Position numbers and translations under genes: made by a program. Of a DNA stretch of 60,678 bases, positions 18,161 through 27,119 are shown one piece after another; the stretch's first letter is position 1, and every line of letters begins with the position of its first letter. The notes under the pieces are model-generated. The model saw nothing but the letters and a program-made list of their open reading frames with translations. It did not search any database and was not told the origin of the DNA. The stretch is from Methanobacteriota archaeon. Lineage in GTDB: Archaea; Halobacteriota; Methanomicrobia; Methanomicrobiales; Methanomicrobiaceae. The stretch is from the NCBI GenBank assembly GCA_016841485.1, contig JAENZA010000003.1, positions 1 through 60,678 of the forward strand, read 5' to 3'.

Positions 18161-18170
18161 GATTTATACA
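18161..18170 (-). promoter_or_regulatory. Probable TATA box of the mbh operon
   Basis: TGTATAAATC on the minus strand, centred about 39 bases before the mbhA ATG. It predicts a leader of only about a dozen bases. It is the only clear TATA box in the 242-base divergent gap. Confidence 0.5.
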
Positions 18171-18369
18171 ACACCACAAATCAACCTCCGTAAGGATAGT
18201 ATTGACCGGGCCCGTTATGACAGGCGACCGGGTAGAAATGACAGAGATTTTTCCACAGGAAAATATCGGCATATTACGAATTAACCCTTTGCAAAGGAGA
18301 TATTTCGACGCCTGTCCGGTGCAGCAACCCTCCACTATTTATTACGTCCGGTTCAACGTCTGAAGAAGT

Positions 18370-19782
18370 ATGCGGCTCCAATATCTGGGTAAAAATCACC
18401 TCCACTGGTGTGATCGGTGCCATGTTCCGGTTCTGGGCAAAAAATGCGCCTGCAGAGCGTCCGCGCGGGAAGTGTCCATAACTCCCCCCGGCGATGCAAG
18501 GCCGGCATTCCCCTCCGACATTGATCATATCAACAGCGTCTATCGCGATTATTTTGGTGTACCTCTGATCCCCGAAGGGCATCTTGTGGTTCTGAACAAA
18601 GTGCCTGACAAGGACAGAATGGAAGAGATCGTTATGGGTGGTACCGTGGTGGGTGCGATCCGTTATCTTCCGGAGGAAAAGAGATGGGAACCCCTTCCCC
18701 GGCCGTCTGCGGCCCTGTACATGAACCCCGGGAAAAAAGTCGTGGTTGTGGACAGCGGTGCAATTCCCTCTATCCGGGAAAAATCGGCCAGTGTTCTTGC
18801 CCCCGGCCTTGTTGCCATCGAGGATTCCGTACGGGAAGGAGATGAGGTCTTCATCGTTGACAGGGACGGGGCCTGCATCGCGGTGGGAAGAGCAAAGACG
18901 GATGCCGCGACCGCACGGACAATGGATCGCGGCGCGATCGTCAGGACCCGCAAGGTAAAAAATGCCACCTGCATTCCCGGCACTGCCACCTGGGACGACG
19001 CGGTCCGGGCAAATGAAGACATCCTTTCACGAGTCGAGGAGGAGGCCGTCACCTTCATCCGCAATGTGATGGAAAAACACCCCATCCAGACAAATGTCTC
19101 CTATTCCGGGGGCAAAGACAGCCTTGCCACCCTCCTGGTCACCCTCCGTGCGGCCGGACCTCTTCCGCTCCTCTTTGCGGATACCGGTCTAGAATTTGAA
19201 GAGACCTATGCCAATGTAGATGATGTGGCAAATCATTACGGGCTCAAGGTCATCCGGACCGATACCGCAAAGGCATTCTGGGACACCATGGAACGCGAAG
19301 GCCCTCCTGCGGTGGACGCACGATGGTGCTGCAAGGTCTGCAAACTCCTTCCGATCAAAGAGCTGATCGAAACCGAATGGGGGGAATGCCTCTCCTTTAT
19401 CGGGCAGAGAAAATATGAATCATTCAAACGCATGAAGAGCCCACGGGTCTGGCGAAACGGATATGTGGAGTGCCAGGTTTCGGCAGCCCCCATCCAGCAC
19501 TGGACAGCCATGCATGTGTGGCTCTATATCTTCAGGGAACAGGCCCCGTTCAATATTCTCTATGGCAGGCGAATCGATCGTATCGGATGCTTCATGTGCC
19601 CGTCGAGTGACTGGGCCACCTTCGAGTACATCATGGAGGAGTATCCCGACCTCTGGAAGACCTGGGACGATGCACTGAATGCATACAAAGAAAAACATGA
19701 CCTTCCAGATATCTGGATTGAAAAGGCACTCTGGAGAAAACGGGGAGACAGGGACGAGGATGACACAGGTAGCTATACTTGA
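18370..19782 (+). CDS. PUA-domain PP-loop protein of the PAPS-reductase family
   Basis: 470 residues. N-terminal zinc-binding Cys set (CDRC and CAC, residues 14-28), a PUA-like domain at about 122-180, then the PP-loop domain with SGGKDS at 246-251. Behind it are WCCKVCK (Cys 320/321/324) and GCFMCP (Cys 407/410), which could hold an Fe-S cluster. It is usually annotated as phosphoadenosine phosphosulfate reductase. The RNA-binding PUA domain and the absence of sulfate-assimilation genes nearby suggest sulfur transfer to RNA instead (inference). A TATA-like CTATTTATTA at about 18336 implies a near-leaderless start. Confidence 0.85.
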   Translation: MRLQYLGKNHLHWCDRCHVPVLGKKCACRASAREVSITPPGDARPAFPSDIDHINSVYRDYFGVPLIPEGHLVVLNKVPDKDRMEEIVMGGTVVGAIRYLPEEKRWEPLPRPSAALYMNPGKKVVVVDSGAIPSIREKSASVLAPGLVAIEDSVREGDEVFIVDRDGACIAVGRAKTDAATARTMDRGAIVRTRKVKNATCIPGTATWDDAVRANEDILSRVEEEAVTFIRNVMEKHPIQTNVSYSGGKDSLATLLVTLRAAGPLPLLFADTGLEFEETYANVDDVANHYGLKVIRTDTAKAFWDTMEREGPPAVDARWCCKVCKLLPIKELIETEWGECLSFIGQRKYESFKRMKSPRVWRNGYVECQVSAAPIQHWTAMHVWLYIFREQAPFNILYGRRIDRIGCFMCPSSDWATFEYIMEEYPDLWKTWDDALNAYKEKHDLPDIWIEKALWRKRGDRDEDDTGSYT

Positions 19783-20362
19783 TTACGGGCTGGGAAATCT
19801 TCGCAGTGTGATGCGCGGCCTTGAACATGCCGGTGCGACGACGAGGATAACCAAGGACATCGATGAAATGATGGAGGCGGACGGAGTGGTTCTCCCCGGC
19901 GTCGGCGCTTTTTCTGAAGGGATGGAAAAACTCGGCGAACTGAAAAGCGCCCTCTACACCTATGTCCAGGATCGTCCTGTCCTCGGCATCTGCCTGGGAA
20001 TGCAGATGCTTCTCGAGACCAGCTGCGAGTTTGGGAATCATAAAGGTCTGGGACTGGTCCCGGGCTCGGTTCAGGAATTTCCCCTGACACCCGGCATGAA
20101 AGTACCACACATGGGCTGGAATACCATTCATATCGAGCAGGATTCACCCCTGTTTGAAGGGGTCCCCCAGGACAGTTATGTCTATTTTGTCCATTCCTTT
20201 TACGCGGACACGACACCGGAGCACACCCTCACCTCAACGGATTACATCTGCAAATTTGCTTCGTCGATTATGAGCGGCAATGCCTACGGGGTGCAGTTTC
20301 ACCCGGAAAAGAGCGGAGAGACCGGCCTGAGAATCCTCCATAATTTTATCGGGATGCTCTGA
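19760..20362 (+). CDS. hisH: Imidazole glycerol phosphate synthase glutaminase subunit HisH
   Basis: 200 residues from ATG 19760 (MTQVAILDYG). The reading frame is open for 27 codons further upstream, but that part lies inside the preceding gene. Class I glutamine amidotransferase with GVGAF, the nucleophile in GICLGMQMLLE, and VQFHPEKSG. It supplies ammonia to HisF for the histidine and purine-salvage branch. hisF is not in the window, so this is an isolated his gene. It overlaps the PP-loop gene by 23 bases. Confidence 0.95.
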   Translation: MTQVAILDYGLGNLRSVMRGLEHAGATTRITKDIDEMMEADGVVLPGVGAFSEGMEKLGELKSALYTYVQDRPVLGICLGMQMLLETSCEFGNHKGLGLVPGSVQEFPLTPGMKVPHMGWNTIHIEQDSPLFEGVPQDSYVYFVHSFYADTTPEHTLTSTDYICKFASSIMSGNAYGVQFHPEKSGETGLRILHNFIGML

Positions 20363-20419
20363 GGCGGGAGCCATACGGAAATAGAGCCGCTTCTTACCAG
20401 AATCTCTGCCCGGTCACTC

Positions 20420-20427
20420 TTTTTTTT
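20420..20427 (+). terminator. T-tract after hisH
   Basis: Eight consecutive T residues 58 bases past the hisH stop, the simple poly-T form of archaeal terminator. No strong stem precedes it. Confidence 0.4.
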
Positions 20428-20500
20428 CAGATCATCCGGTACGGTTTCTCCTTGCTCGGACCTGCACAATGGACGGGTGCAATGACAGGAATATCGGATT

Positions 20501-20514
20501 AAAATATAAAAAAA
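20501..20514 (-). terminator. T-rich tract after the membrane winged-helix gene
   Basis: The minus-strand sequence TTTTTTTATATTTT starts two bases after the stop of the gene at 20517-21212 and would end the alaS transcript. Confidence 0.4.
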
Positions 20515-20516
20515 GT

Positions 20517-21212
20517 TCAATATTGTTTTGCCCGGATAGTCATCAGAACCTCATAGAGGAGCATGGTGAGAATCGCGACAAACCCTCCGAGGAAAAAGGC
20601 CAGTGCCGCAAGATTCATGAAGTCCGCCACGGCCTGTGGCCCACCGACACCGCTCCGTTCCTCGGCGGCGATGGTCTTCGCCGCTCCTGCCCCTCCGTCC
20701 TCGGCGTTGAAGTCCATTACCGCTACCGTCTCCCCCCCCGTAGCCGTAGAGGCAGGGGCAGGGACCGGAGAACTCAACGTCGCATCCTGTGATGTCTGCA
20801 TATCACCGAGACCCATACCGGAAAACAGCGGCGCAATACCAGCAAGTACCAGCGATGCAATCGCAATCAGGGCAAAGAGTGACGCATATTTCATCAGAAG
20901 CGATTTGACATCCGCCCGTCCCGGCGAGACAATCACAACCTGATCACGAACTCCATAGACCTTGACAACCCGGCCTTTTTCACTGTACCTGGTCCGAACA
21001 ATATCGATCATCCCCGCATCAAGAAGATTCTCCACATTGTATTTGACAGTGGTAATTGGCTGACCGAGTGATTCGGAGAGCTCTGAAAGTGTTTTTTCTC
21101 CTTCACCCAGAAGATGAAGAATATCCGAGGATGAGGCATTGGATAGTGCCTTTCCAATCTTCTTTGCCCGGTCGTCTCCAGGTTCAAGCACCAATACCTC
21201 TTCGCCGGTCAT
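20517..21212 (-). CDS. Membrane-anchored winged-helix (ArsR-like) regulator
   Basis: 231 residues. An N-terminal HTH (about residues 15-90; TLSELSESLGQPITTVKYNV) is followed by a wing, one transmembrane helix (about 110-132), a roughly 70-residue extracytoplasmic Ala/Gly/Ser-rich loop, and a second helix near the C-terminus. Both ends should be cytoplasmic. The ATG overlaps the alaS stop. Proteins of this build may sense membrane or envelope state while bound to DNA; the target is unknown. Confidence 0.82.
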   Translation of the reverse strand: MTGEEVLVLEPGDDRAKKIGKALSNASSSDILHLLGEGEKTLSELSESLGQPITTVKYNVENLLDAGMIDIVRTRYSEKGRVVKVYGVRDQVVIVSPGRADVKSLLMKYASLFALIAIASLVLAGIAPLFSGMGLGDMQTSQDATLSSPVPAPASTATGGETVAVMDFNAEDGGAGAAKTIAAEERSGVGGPQAVADFMNLAALAFFLGGFVAILTMLLYEVLMTIRAKQY

Positions 21213-23953
21213 GGCAGTAGTTTCTCAGAGATCAGTTCCTTTCCACGGGCAAGAGCAGCATCAAGAGACTCACCCGATACTCCGCTGCCCTGTGCCAGGC
21301 CGGGCTTTCCGCCGCCCTTCCCGCCAAGAAGCGAACATACTTCCCGTACGATCTCGGAGGCATTGACCGCCGGAGTACCGGACGCCGCAACGACATGAAC
21401 ACGATCCGTTCCGCCGGCTATGAGGGCAACGCCGCCCTCATTGACAAGGCCGGTCGCAATGGTGACCAGTTCCTTTGGCGAGGCATCAAGAATCTGTACG
21501 GTGACAGGGACGCCGCCGATGTCCTCCGAGGAGATCATCTTCGTCTCCAGTTCAGCAATCTTTTTCCGGAGCCGCTCGATTTCCTTTCTCTGATCCTTCC
21601 ATTCATTGAAGAACCGCTCGACGGATGCAGGCAGATTCTCCCTCTGGACAGAAAGCATGCAGGCAGAATCATCAACCAGCACCTCCATCGCCTGGTTGTA
21701 TGCCACGGCCGCCATTCCTGCGGCAAATTCCAGGCGTTCAATGCCGTCCTGGACGTGGTCAACACGTATGATGCGGATGGAGCCAATCTGCCCGGTGGAG
21801 GGACAATGGGTACCCGCACATGCCTGGACATCCCCGCTTACCTGAACGACGCGTATCCGTGAACCGGGGGGAACCCCGCCCTGGTAAAGGTCGAACCCGT
21901 ATTTCTGCTCCGCGTCGGTACGGTCTTCCCATCCGATATGGACAGGCAGGTCCGCAAGGACCATGCGGTTGGCAGCGTTTTCAATCTCCGTGAGCTGTCC
22001 TGGGGTGATATGCTTATAGTGACGGATATCTATACGGGAGGATGCCTCCCCTTTCTGTGCTCCGGCCTGGTGGATGTGGGCACCCAGGACAACGCGTGCC
22101 GCATGCAGAAGGACATGGGTTGCGGTATGATGGCGCATGAGGTTTTTCCTGCGTTCTTCGTTGATGACTCCTTTTACAATTTCACCACGTTTCAGCATCT
22201 CTCCGCTTACCCGGTGGACGATAACGTCACCAAGTTTCATGACATGCTCGACATGGGTTATCCCTTCTTCACTTACGATCCTGCCAATATCCGAAGGCTG
22301 ACCTCCTCCCTCAGGGTAAAAGAGCGTCCGGTCAAGGATCAGATATTCATCAAACTGATCGAGAACTATGGCATCAAAGTCTGTTGAATCGGGTAGATCG
22401 TAGTATAGTCTTGTGGTAGGAGCCATGCCCTCAACCCGAGCACGGATGCCTGCAAGTTCGTCTTTTTCCTCCAAAGCGTCCTCGGACTCAGAGTGAACAT
22501 CAGCTATCAGGGAATAAAAATTATCAGGAAGATCAACGGTGGCACCGTCCTCTGCTGCCGCATCTCGTACCATTTCGGGAGGGATGCCATGCGAGTCATA
22601 GAGCGTAATGAGTTCCTTTAACGGAACCGGCTCTCCCTTGCTCTTGTATTCGCGTGCAAGCTTCTGGACAATGCGCCTGCCGCGAAGCATCGTCTGCTCA
22701 TACTTCACCACCTCGTTTTCAATGATTTCCCGGACAATGGGGATGCGCTGATCAAAGGAGGCAGTCCCGATTGTCTCCATCTGCATCTGGATGAGATCTG
22801 CAAGTGATTCGTCCATCTCGAGTTCATTCATCATCCTGAGGGTGCGCCTCAACACCAGCCGGGCAAGGTACCCTTCCTGTGCGTTTGAAGGAACGATGCA
22901 GTCCCCGAGCATATAGGCAAGACAGCGGGTGTGGTCGGCAATGGCATAGACCCGCTCTATCGGTGCAATCATATCCTGGAGTTTCCTGAACGGGACGCCG
23001 ATGCTTTCGGCCACCTTCCGGCGCATTTCGAAGAGATTTGAGCCGGTAATATCCATAAGGCCGGCGTACTTTGCATTCATGGCAAGAATGCGAGTGCATT
23101 CATTCTCATCAAGAAGACACTCCAGATTGGCAGACGACATCAGCCGGCTTACCATTTCGGGGAAGACGGCATCGTATATTGTTGGTGACCCCTGGGATGC
23201 CCATACGAAGCGCTCCAGACCATATCCCGTATCGACAATCCGCATGTCCATCGGATAGTACGAAACACCGTCAAGATCAACCGGCTCTCTGCCGTTTGGC
23301 TTTTTGGTCATGCTCATGAAGACGAGCGTTGCGACCTCAAGACCACCGATCATCACTTCAACACTCGGCCCGGCATTGCCGCCACCGATCCATGGGTGTT
23401 CCTTGTAGGTGACCGCGTTCAGGTCGGCACCGATGGAACTGAGAAATTCATCACAGAGTGCAACGGTCTGGTCCTTCCAGTAGATCTCCTCGCGGGGAGA
23501 ATTGAACGCATGGTGGGCCATCATCTCGAAGGTCGTGAGATGGCGTCCCGACCGTCCCACAGAGTCCAGATCGTTGAGGCGGATGCAGGGCTGGGAGATC
23601 GTCAGGGGGTTTGCAGGGGGCGGAACCTCGCCGCTGGTAACAAATGGCTGAAAATCTGCAATAGACGCGATTGTCAGATATATATCGTCCCGCCACCGGG
23701 CCGCTACTGGATATCTTTCGAGACGTGTATGGTTATGCTGCTCGAAAAAACTCAGGTAGGCTTCCCGCATCTCATCGATGGAATGGGGATTGAAAACCGG
23801 GTTGCCGATGAAACTGTACGGTTCGCAAGGTGCATCACCACACAGCTCACGGTCGGGATCACGCGTCCAGAATGCTGAACCGCATGATTTACATACCTTT
23901 CGCGTAAGTCCGTTATTGATAAAATAATCAAGAGTATACTCATCCTCGAGCAT
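21209..23953 (-). CDS. alaS: Alanyl-tRNA synthetase, archaeal type
   Basis: 914 residues. It attaches alanine to tRNA-Ala. The N-terminal extension with a Cys set (CKSCGSAFWTRD...CGDAPC) is typical of archaeal AlaS, followed by the class II catalytic core. The editing domain has HHTATHVLLHAA and CAGTHC, which bind the catalytic zinc. The C-terminal DHHA1 region has GGKGGGKPGLAQGSG. It is co-transcribed with the membrane winged-helix gene downstream. Confidence 0.97.
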   Translation of the reverse strand: MLEDEYTLDYFINNGLTRKVCKSCGSAFWTRDPDRELCGDAPCEPYSFIGNPVFNPHSIDEMREAYLSFFEQHNHTRLERYPVAARWRDDIYLTIASIADFQPFVTSGEVPPPANPLTISQPCIRLNDLDSVGRSGRHLTTFEMMAHHAFNSPREEIYWKDQTVALCDEFLSSIGADLNAVTYKEHPWIGGGNAGPSVEVMIGGLEVATLVFMSMTKKPNGREPVDLDGVSYYPMDMRIVDTGYGLERFVWASQGSPTIYDAVFPEMVSRLMSSANLECLLDENECTRILAMNAKYAGLMDITGSNLFEMRRKVAESIGVPFRKLQDMIAPIERVYAIADHTRCLAYMLGDCIVPSNAQEGYLARLVLRRTLRMMNELEMDESLADLIQMQMETIGTASFDQRIPIVREIIENEVVKYEQTMLRGRRIVQKLAREYKSKGEPVPLKELITLYDSHGIPPEMVRDAAAEDGATVDLPDNFYSLIADVHSESEDALEEKDELAGIRARVEGMAPTTRLYYDLPDSTDFDAIVLDQFDEYLILDRTLFYPEGGGQPSDIGRIVSEEGITHVEHVMKLGDVIVHRVSGEMLKRGEIVKGVINEERRKNLMRHHTATHVLLHAARVVLGAHIHQAGAQKGEASSRIDIRHYKHITPGQLTEIENAANRMVLADLPVHIGWEDRTDAEQKYGFDLYQGGVPPGSRIRVVQVSGDVQACAGTHCPSTGQIGSIRIIRVDHVQDGIERLEFAAGMAAVAYNQAMEVLVDDSACMLSVQRENLPASVERFFNEWKDQRKEIERLRKKIAELETKMISSEDIGGVPVTVQILDASPKELVTIATGLVNEGGVALIAGGTDRVHVVAASGTPAVNASEIVREVCSLLGGKGGGKPGLAQGSGVSGESLDAALARGKELISEKLLP

Positions 23954-23997
23954 GGAAAATCACGTCGACCTAATCTATTAACATTCGTACTCTGTGC

Positions 23998-24372
23998 TCA
24001 TATAGTGTTTGTTTCAGGTGGTTTTTCCATTTTTTCCTGATACCATTCATCCCTTGTAACACACAATCCCGAGGAACGGGCATACCTGACCGCAAGAATA
24101 TGCCAGCATTCGTTGCCACGAAAGAGGAAATTACGGCATGTGCAGAAATCATCTTCCACCACATAGGTCCCGGTCATACCATGCACCACATAGAAATCAA
24201 GGTATTTTTCGACTTTCCCGTCACGGCAGGCCTGAATCGCTTTCGTGCCCCTTTCTCCGTAGTGCCTGATCAGAGATTCTTCAGAATACTCGTCCAGTTC
24301 CGGCGAACCTGGGTTGCGGCCTTCCTCCCCGGAATGCCTTCGCTCACCTGACAACGACTCCCCCCGGCGCAT
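23998..24372 (-). CDS. SWIM zinc-finger protein
   Basis: 124 residues from ATG 24372. TTG 24354, preceded by a GGGGGAG, is an alternative start that reduces the overlap with the Nif3 gene. The SWIM pattern CxCx9CxH is seen as CTCRNFLFRGNECWH. The finger is thought to bind nucleic acid or protein partners. The stretch before about residue 30 is Gly/Glu-rich and may not be real protein. Function unknown. Confidence 0.75.
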   Translation of the reverse strand: MRRGESLSGERRHSGEEGRNPGSPELDEYSEESLIRHYGERGTKAIQACRDGKVEKYLDFYVVHGMTGTYVVEDDFCTCRNFLFRGNECWHILAVRYARSSGLCVTRDEWYQEKMEKPPETNTI

Positions 24373-25051
24373 CTTCAATATACATCCAGCCCATACGTTC
24401 GGAAAGAGCCTTCATACCCGGTGATTCGAGTGCGTAATGGGTGGATTCAATGAGCGGAACCGGCGATTCCCGGAGAACCGAATGCTTCAGTTCGGATGAC
24501 AGGAAGGCATCCGCACCGAGTTTGACCGCTTCGTGGATGAGATCGATATCAAAGCCGGAACCCCCCACAACCCCGATTCTCGGATTTTCCGGCACCTCAC
24601 CATACACACGCAGACCTCCGCCGAGAACACCGGCAATTGCTTCAGGATCCATACCAGTGGTTCCTACAATCCCCAGACTCATTTCCATACGGTCATCAAG
24701 GCGCAGGAGGTCGGCCAGGGTATCGTTGATACCCCCGGGCGCCCGGTCAAAATTGGTATGCATGACATAGATATTCAGTTCATGCGAAAGGACGTCCCGA
24801 AGAAGATCCGCGTACCTCCCCGTAACGCGGGTGAACGGATGCCACAGCGGAGTATGGTGCACAACAAGCAGACTTGCCCCCTTGGATACAGCATCATGCA
24901 CCACCGGAAGCGTTGCATCCAGGGCACAGGCGACAGTCTTTATTATATCCGTCCCTTCAACGACCAGACCGATTCTTCCTTCATCAAATTCTTCAGCAAG
25001 GTCGGGAGGGGCAATTCTCTCGAGGAGATCAATGGCACCGGTCAGCTCCAT
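24344..25051 (-). CDS. Nif3-like dinuclear metal center hexameric protein
   Basis: 235 residues from ATG 25051 (MELTGAID). The ORF extends 38 codons upstream, but the family starts here. Metal-binding motifs are VVHHTPLWHP near residue 65 and ESTHYALESPG near the C-terminus. The family (YbgI/Nif3, also called GTP cyclohydrolase I type 2) has no settled role in archaea. It overlaps the SWIM gene. Confidence 0.88.
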   Translation of the reverse strand: MELTGAIDLLERIAPPDLAEEFDEGRIGLVVEGTDIIKTVACALDATLPVVHDAVSKGASLLVVHHTPLWHPFTRVTGRYADLLRDVLSHELNIYVMHTNFDRAPGGINDTLADLLRLDDRMEMSLGIVGTTGMDPEAIAGVLGGGLRVYGEVPENPRIGVVGGSGFDIDLIHEAVKLGADAFLSSELKHSVLRESPVPLIESTHYALESPGMKALSERMGWMYIEDAPGGVVVR

Positions 25052-25198
25052 ACCACAGAGATGGACGGCGAAGGGAAAAAAACTCTCGATTCCCAGGACA
25101 GATGACCATATCGGGTCCACCATGAAAGGAGGAGAGCATCTGCCTGCACGGGCAAACATTTTCATGAATTGTAATTACCTGTAGTAATAAACAATATC

Positions 25199-25209
25199 GT
25201 TAAATATGC
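25199..25209 (+). promoter_or_regulatory. Probable TATA box of the homocysteine operon
   Basis: GTTAAATATGC is centred about 24 bases before the ATG at 25228, implying a leaderless or almost leaderless transcript. Confidence 0.4.
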
Positions 25210-25227
25210 AGCTTTCCTATAAGGTAT

Positions 25228-26736
25228 ATGGAAAAATCCCTGGACTTGATCAATACCCGCATCCGTGACGGAAATGCCCTGGTAGTTACGGCAGACCGGA
25301 TGCCGGATATTGTTGAGGAGCTTGGAATAAAAGGTGCCCTTGAGGAAGTCGACGTTGTAACGACAGGGACGTTCGGCGCGATGTGTTCTTCCGGGGCCTT
25401 TATGAATTTTGGACATTCTGATCCCCCTATCAGGATGGAGAGGGTCTGGATCAACGATGTCGAGGCATATGCAGGGATTGCGGCGGTCGACGCCTACATA
25501 GGCGCAACCCAAGAATCAGAGACCCAGGGGATCAAATACGGCGGGGCCCATGTCATGGAGGACCTCGTCTCCGGCAATTCCGTACATCTGAGAGCTCAGT
25601 CCAAGGGAACAGACTGCTATCCCCGTAAGACCATTGAAATTGACCTCCTTGCAGAAGACCTGAACCAGGCCGTAATGGTCAACCCACGAAATGCCTACCA
25701 GCGGTATATGGCCGCCATCAACACTACCGAACGTCCACTCTATACCTATATGGGAACACTCCTTCCCAACAGTGGGAATGTCAGCTATTCCGGGGCAGGC
25801 ATGCTCTCCCCCATCCCAAACGACCCTGAATTCAGGACCATTGGGAGTGGCGTTCCGATCTTTCTCTGCGGTGCTGAAGGCATGATCGTCGGCGAGGGAA
25901 CGCAGGCATCCCCGGGCAGTGGTTTCGGCACCCTGATGACCACCGGGAATCTCAAGGATATGTCAAAGGATTTCCTGAGAGCGGCGACATTTACCGGATA
26001 TGGTTCGACTCTCTATGTCGGGCTCGGAGTTCCCATCCCTGTTCTTGATGAAGATATCGTACGCCGGACGGCCGTCAGGGATGAAGACATCATGACAGGC
26101 ATTGCCGATTATGGTGTGCAGGGTCGTGACCGTCCGGTGATCCGGGAGGTCAGTTATGCCGAACTCAAGAGCGGCATGATCGATATCGGCGGAGAGGAGG
26201 TGAAAACATCCTCCCTTTCTTCCTTCAGGAAGGCAAAAGAGGTTGCCGGTGAACTGAAATTGAGCATCGAGAATGGACAGATGGAACTCGCGCTCCCCAC
26301 CAGGCGCATTAATCCCACCGTCATTGCCCGCCCGATGAGGGATTCCGTGCATACCCCCCGGGTCCGTGAGATCATGAATGCAAATGTCGTCACCATCTAT
26401 GAAGACGAAGAGATCGGTACGGCAGCCAAACGGCTTCTGCGAGGCGAGACAAACCACCTCCCGGTTCTGAGCAGGGAGGGGAAACTGGTCGGCATTGTCA
26501 CGACCTTTGATGTCTCAAAGGCAGTTGCGACGACGGATAAGGCAAAGATAGTCCTCGATATCATGACAAAAAAGGTGGTCTCCACCTCACCCGGCGAAGC
26601 GGTGGATATCGCGGCACGCAAACTCGAACAGCACAATATCAGTGCCCTGCCGGTGGTTGACGCCCAAGGCAAACTGGCTGGAATGCTCTCCGCAATAGAT
26701 CTGGGGAAACTGTTTGAAAAGAGGTGGAAAGCATGA
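25228..26736 (+). CDS. L-aspartate semialdehyde sulfurtransferase (COG1900/DUF39 with CBS pair)
   Basis: 502 residues. DUF39 catalytic domain (about 1-360) with GTFGAMCSSGAF and YSGAGMLSP, then two CBS domains (about 375-495; VREIMNANVVTIYEDEEIGTA and IMTKKVVSTSPGEAV). The family, studied as MA1821 in Methanosarcina, builds homocysteine from aspartate semialdehyde and sulfide. The CBS pair may bind an adenosyl ligand as feedback control. First gene of a three-gene overlapping operon. Confidence 0.92.
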   Translation: MEKSLDLINTRIRDGNALVVTADRMPDIVEELGIKGALEEVDVVTTGTFGAMCSSGAFMNFGHSDPPIRMERVWINDVEAYAGIAAVDAYIGATQESETQGIKYGGAHVMEDLVSGNSVHLRAQSKGTDCYPRKTIEIDLLAEDLNQAVMVNPRNAYQRYMAAINTTERPLYTYMGTLLPNSGNVSYSGAGMLSPIPNDPEFRTIGSGVPIFLCGAEGMIVGEGTQASPGSGFGTLMTTGNLKDMSKDFLRAATFTGYGSTLYVGLGVPIPVLDEDIVRRTAVRDEDIMTGIADYGVQGRDRPVIREVSYAELKSGMIDIGGEEVKTSSLSSFRKAKEVAGELKLSIENGQMELALPTRRINPTVIARPMRDSVHTPRVREIMNANVVTIYEDEEIGTAAKRLLRGETNHLPVLSREGKLVGIVTTFDVSKAVATTDKAKIVLDIMTKKVVSTSPGEAVDIAARKLEQHNISALPVVDAQGKLAGMLSAIDLGKLFEKRWKA

Positions 26737-27119
26737 AACTGCTCGTCACATTTTCGCGCAAGGGGTGCAAGCTGCCCCTCATCGCCCATACGGTCATGAA
26801 GACAGGGGTCCTGATCAATGTCGAACGCGCCTATATCGAATCCATGGAGGGCGAGGTCCTCATCGACGTCCCGGATAAGGATGCGGCACTCGTCTCCGAC
26901 ACGATGAAGGAGGCCGGAGCACGGGTGAAGATCATGGAAGACTCCGTCATCAGGGACGAGTCAGAATGTGTCGACTGCGGGGCATGCATCAGCGTCTGTC
27001 CCCAGGATGTGCTCTCGTTCGACGATGACTGGAGACTGAACATTGACGGAAAGAAATGCATTCTCTGCGGAAAATGCGTCATTGCCTGTCCACATAATGC
27101 CCTTTCACTCCTCCAATGA
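26733..27119 (+). CDS. NIL-domain ferredoxin of homocysteine synthesis (MA1822-like)
   Basis: 128 residues from ATG 26733 (MKLLVTFS), preceded by GAGGTGG. An N-terminal NIL domain (about 1-75) is followed by two [4Fe-4S] motifs, CVDCGACISVCP and CILCGKCVIACP. In the family it works with the DUF39 protein, probably donating electrons during sulfur transfer. ATGA-type overlaps on both sides show tight coupling. Confidence 0.92.
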   Translation: MKLLVTFSRKGCKLPLIAHTVMKTGVLINVERAYIESMEGEVLIDVPDKDAALVSDTMKEAGARVKIMEDSVIRDESECVDCGACISVCPQDVLSFDDDWRLNIDGKKCILCGKCVIACPHNALSLLQ

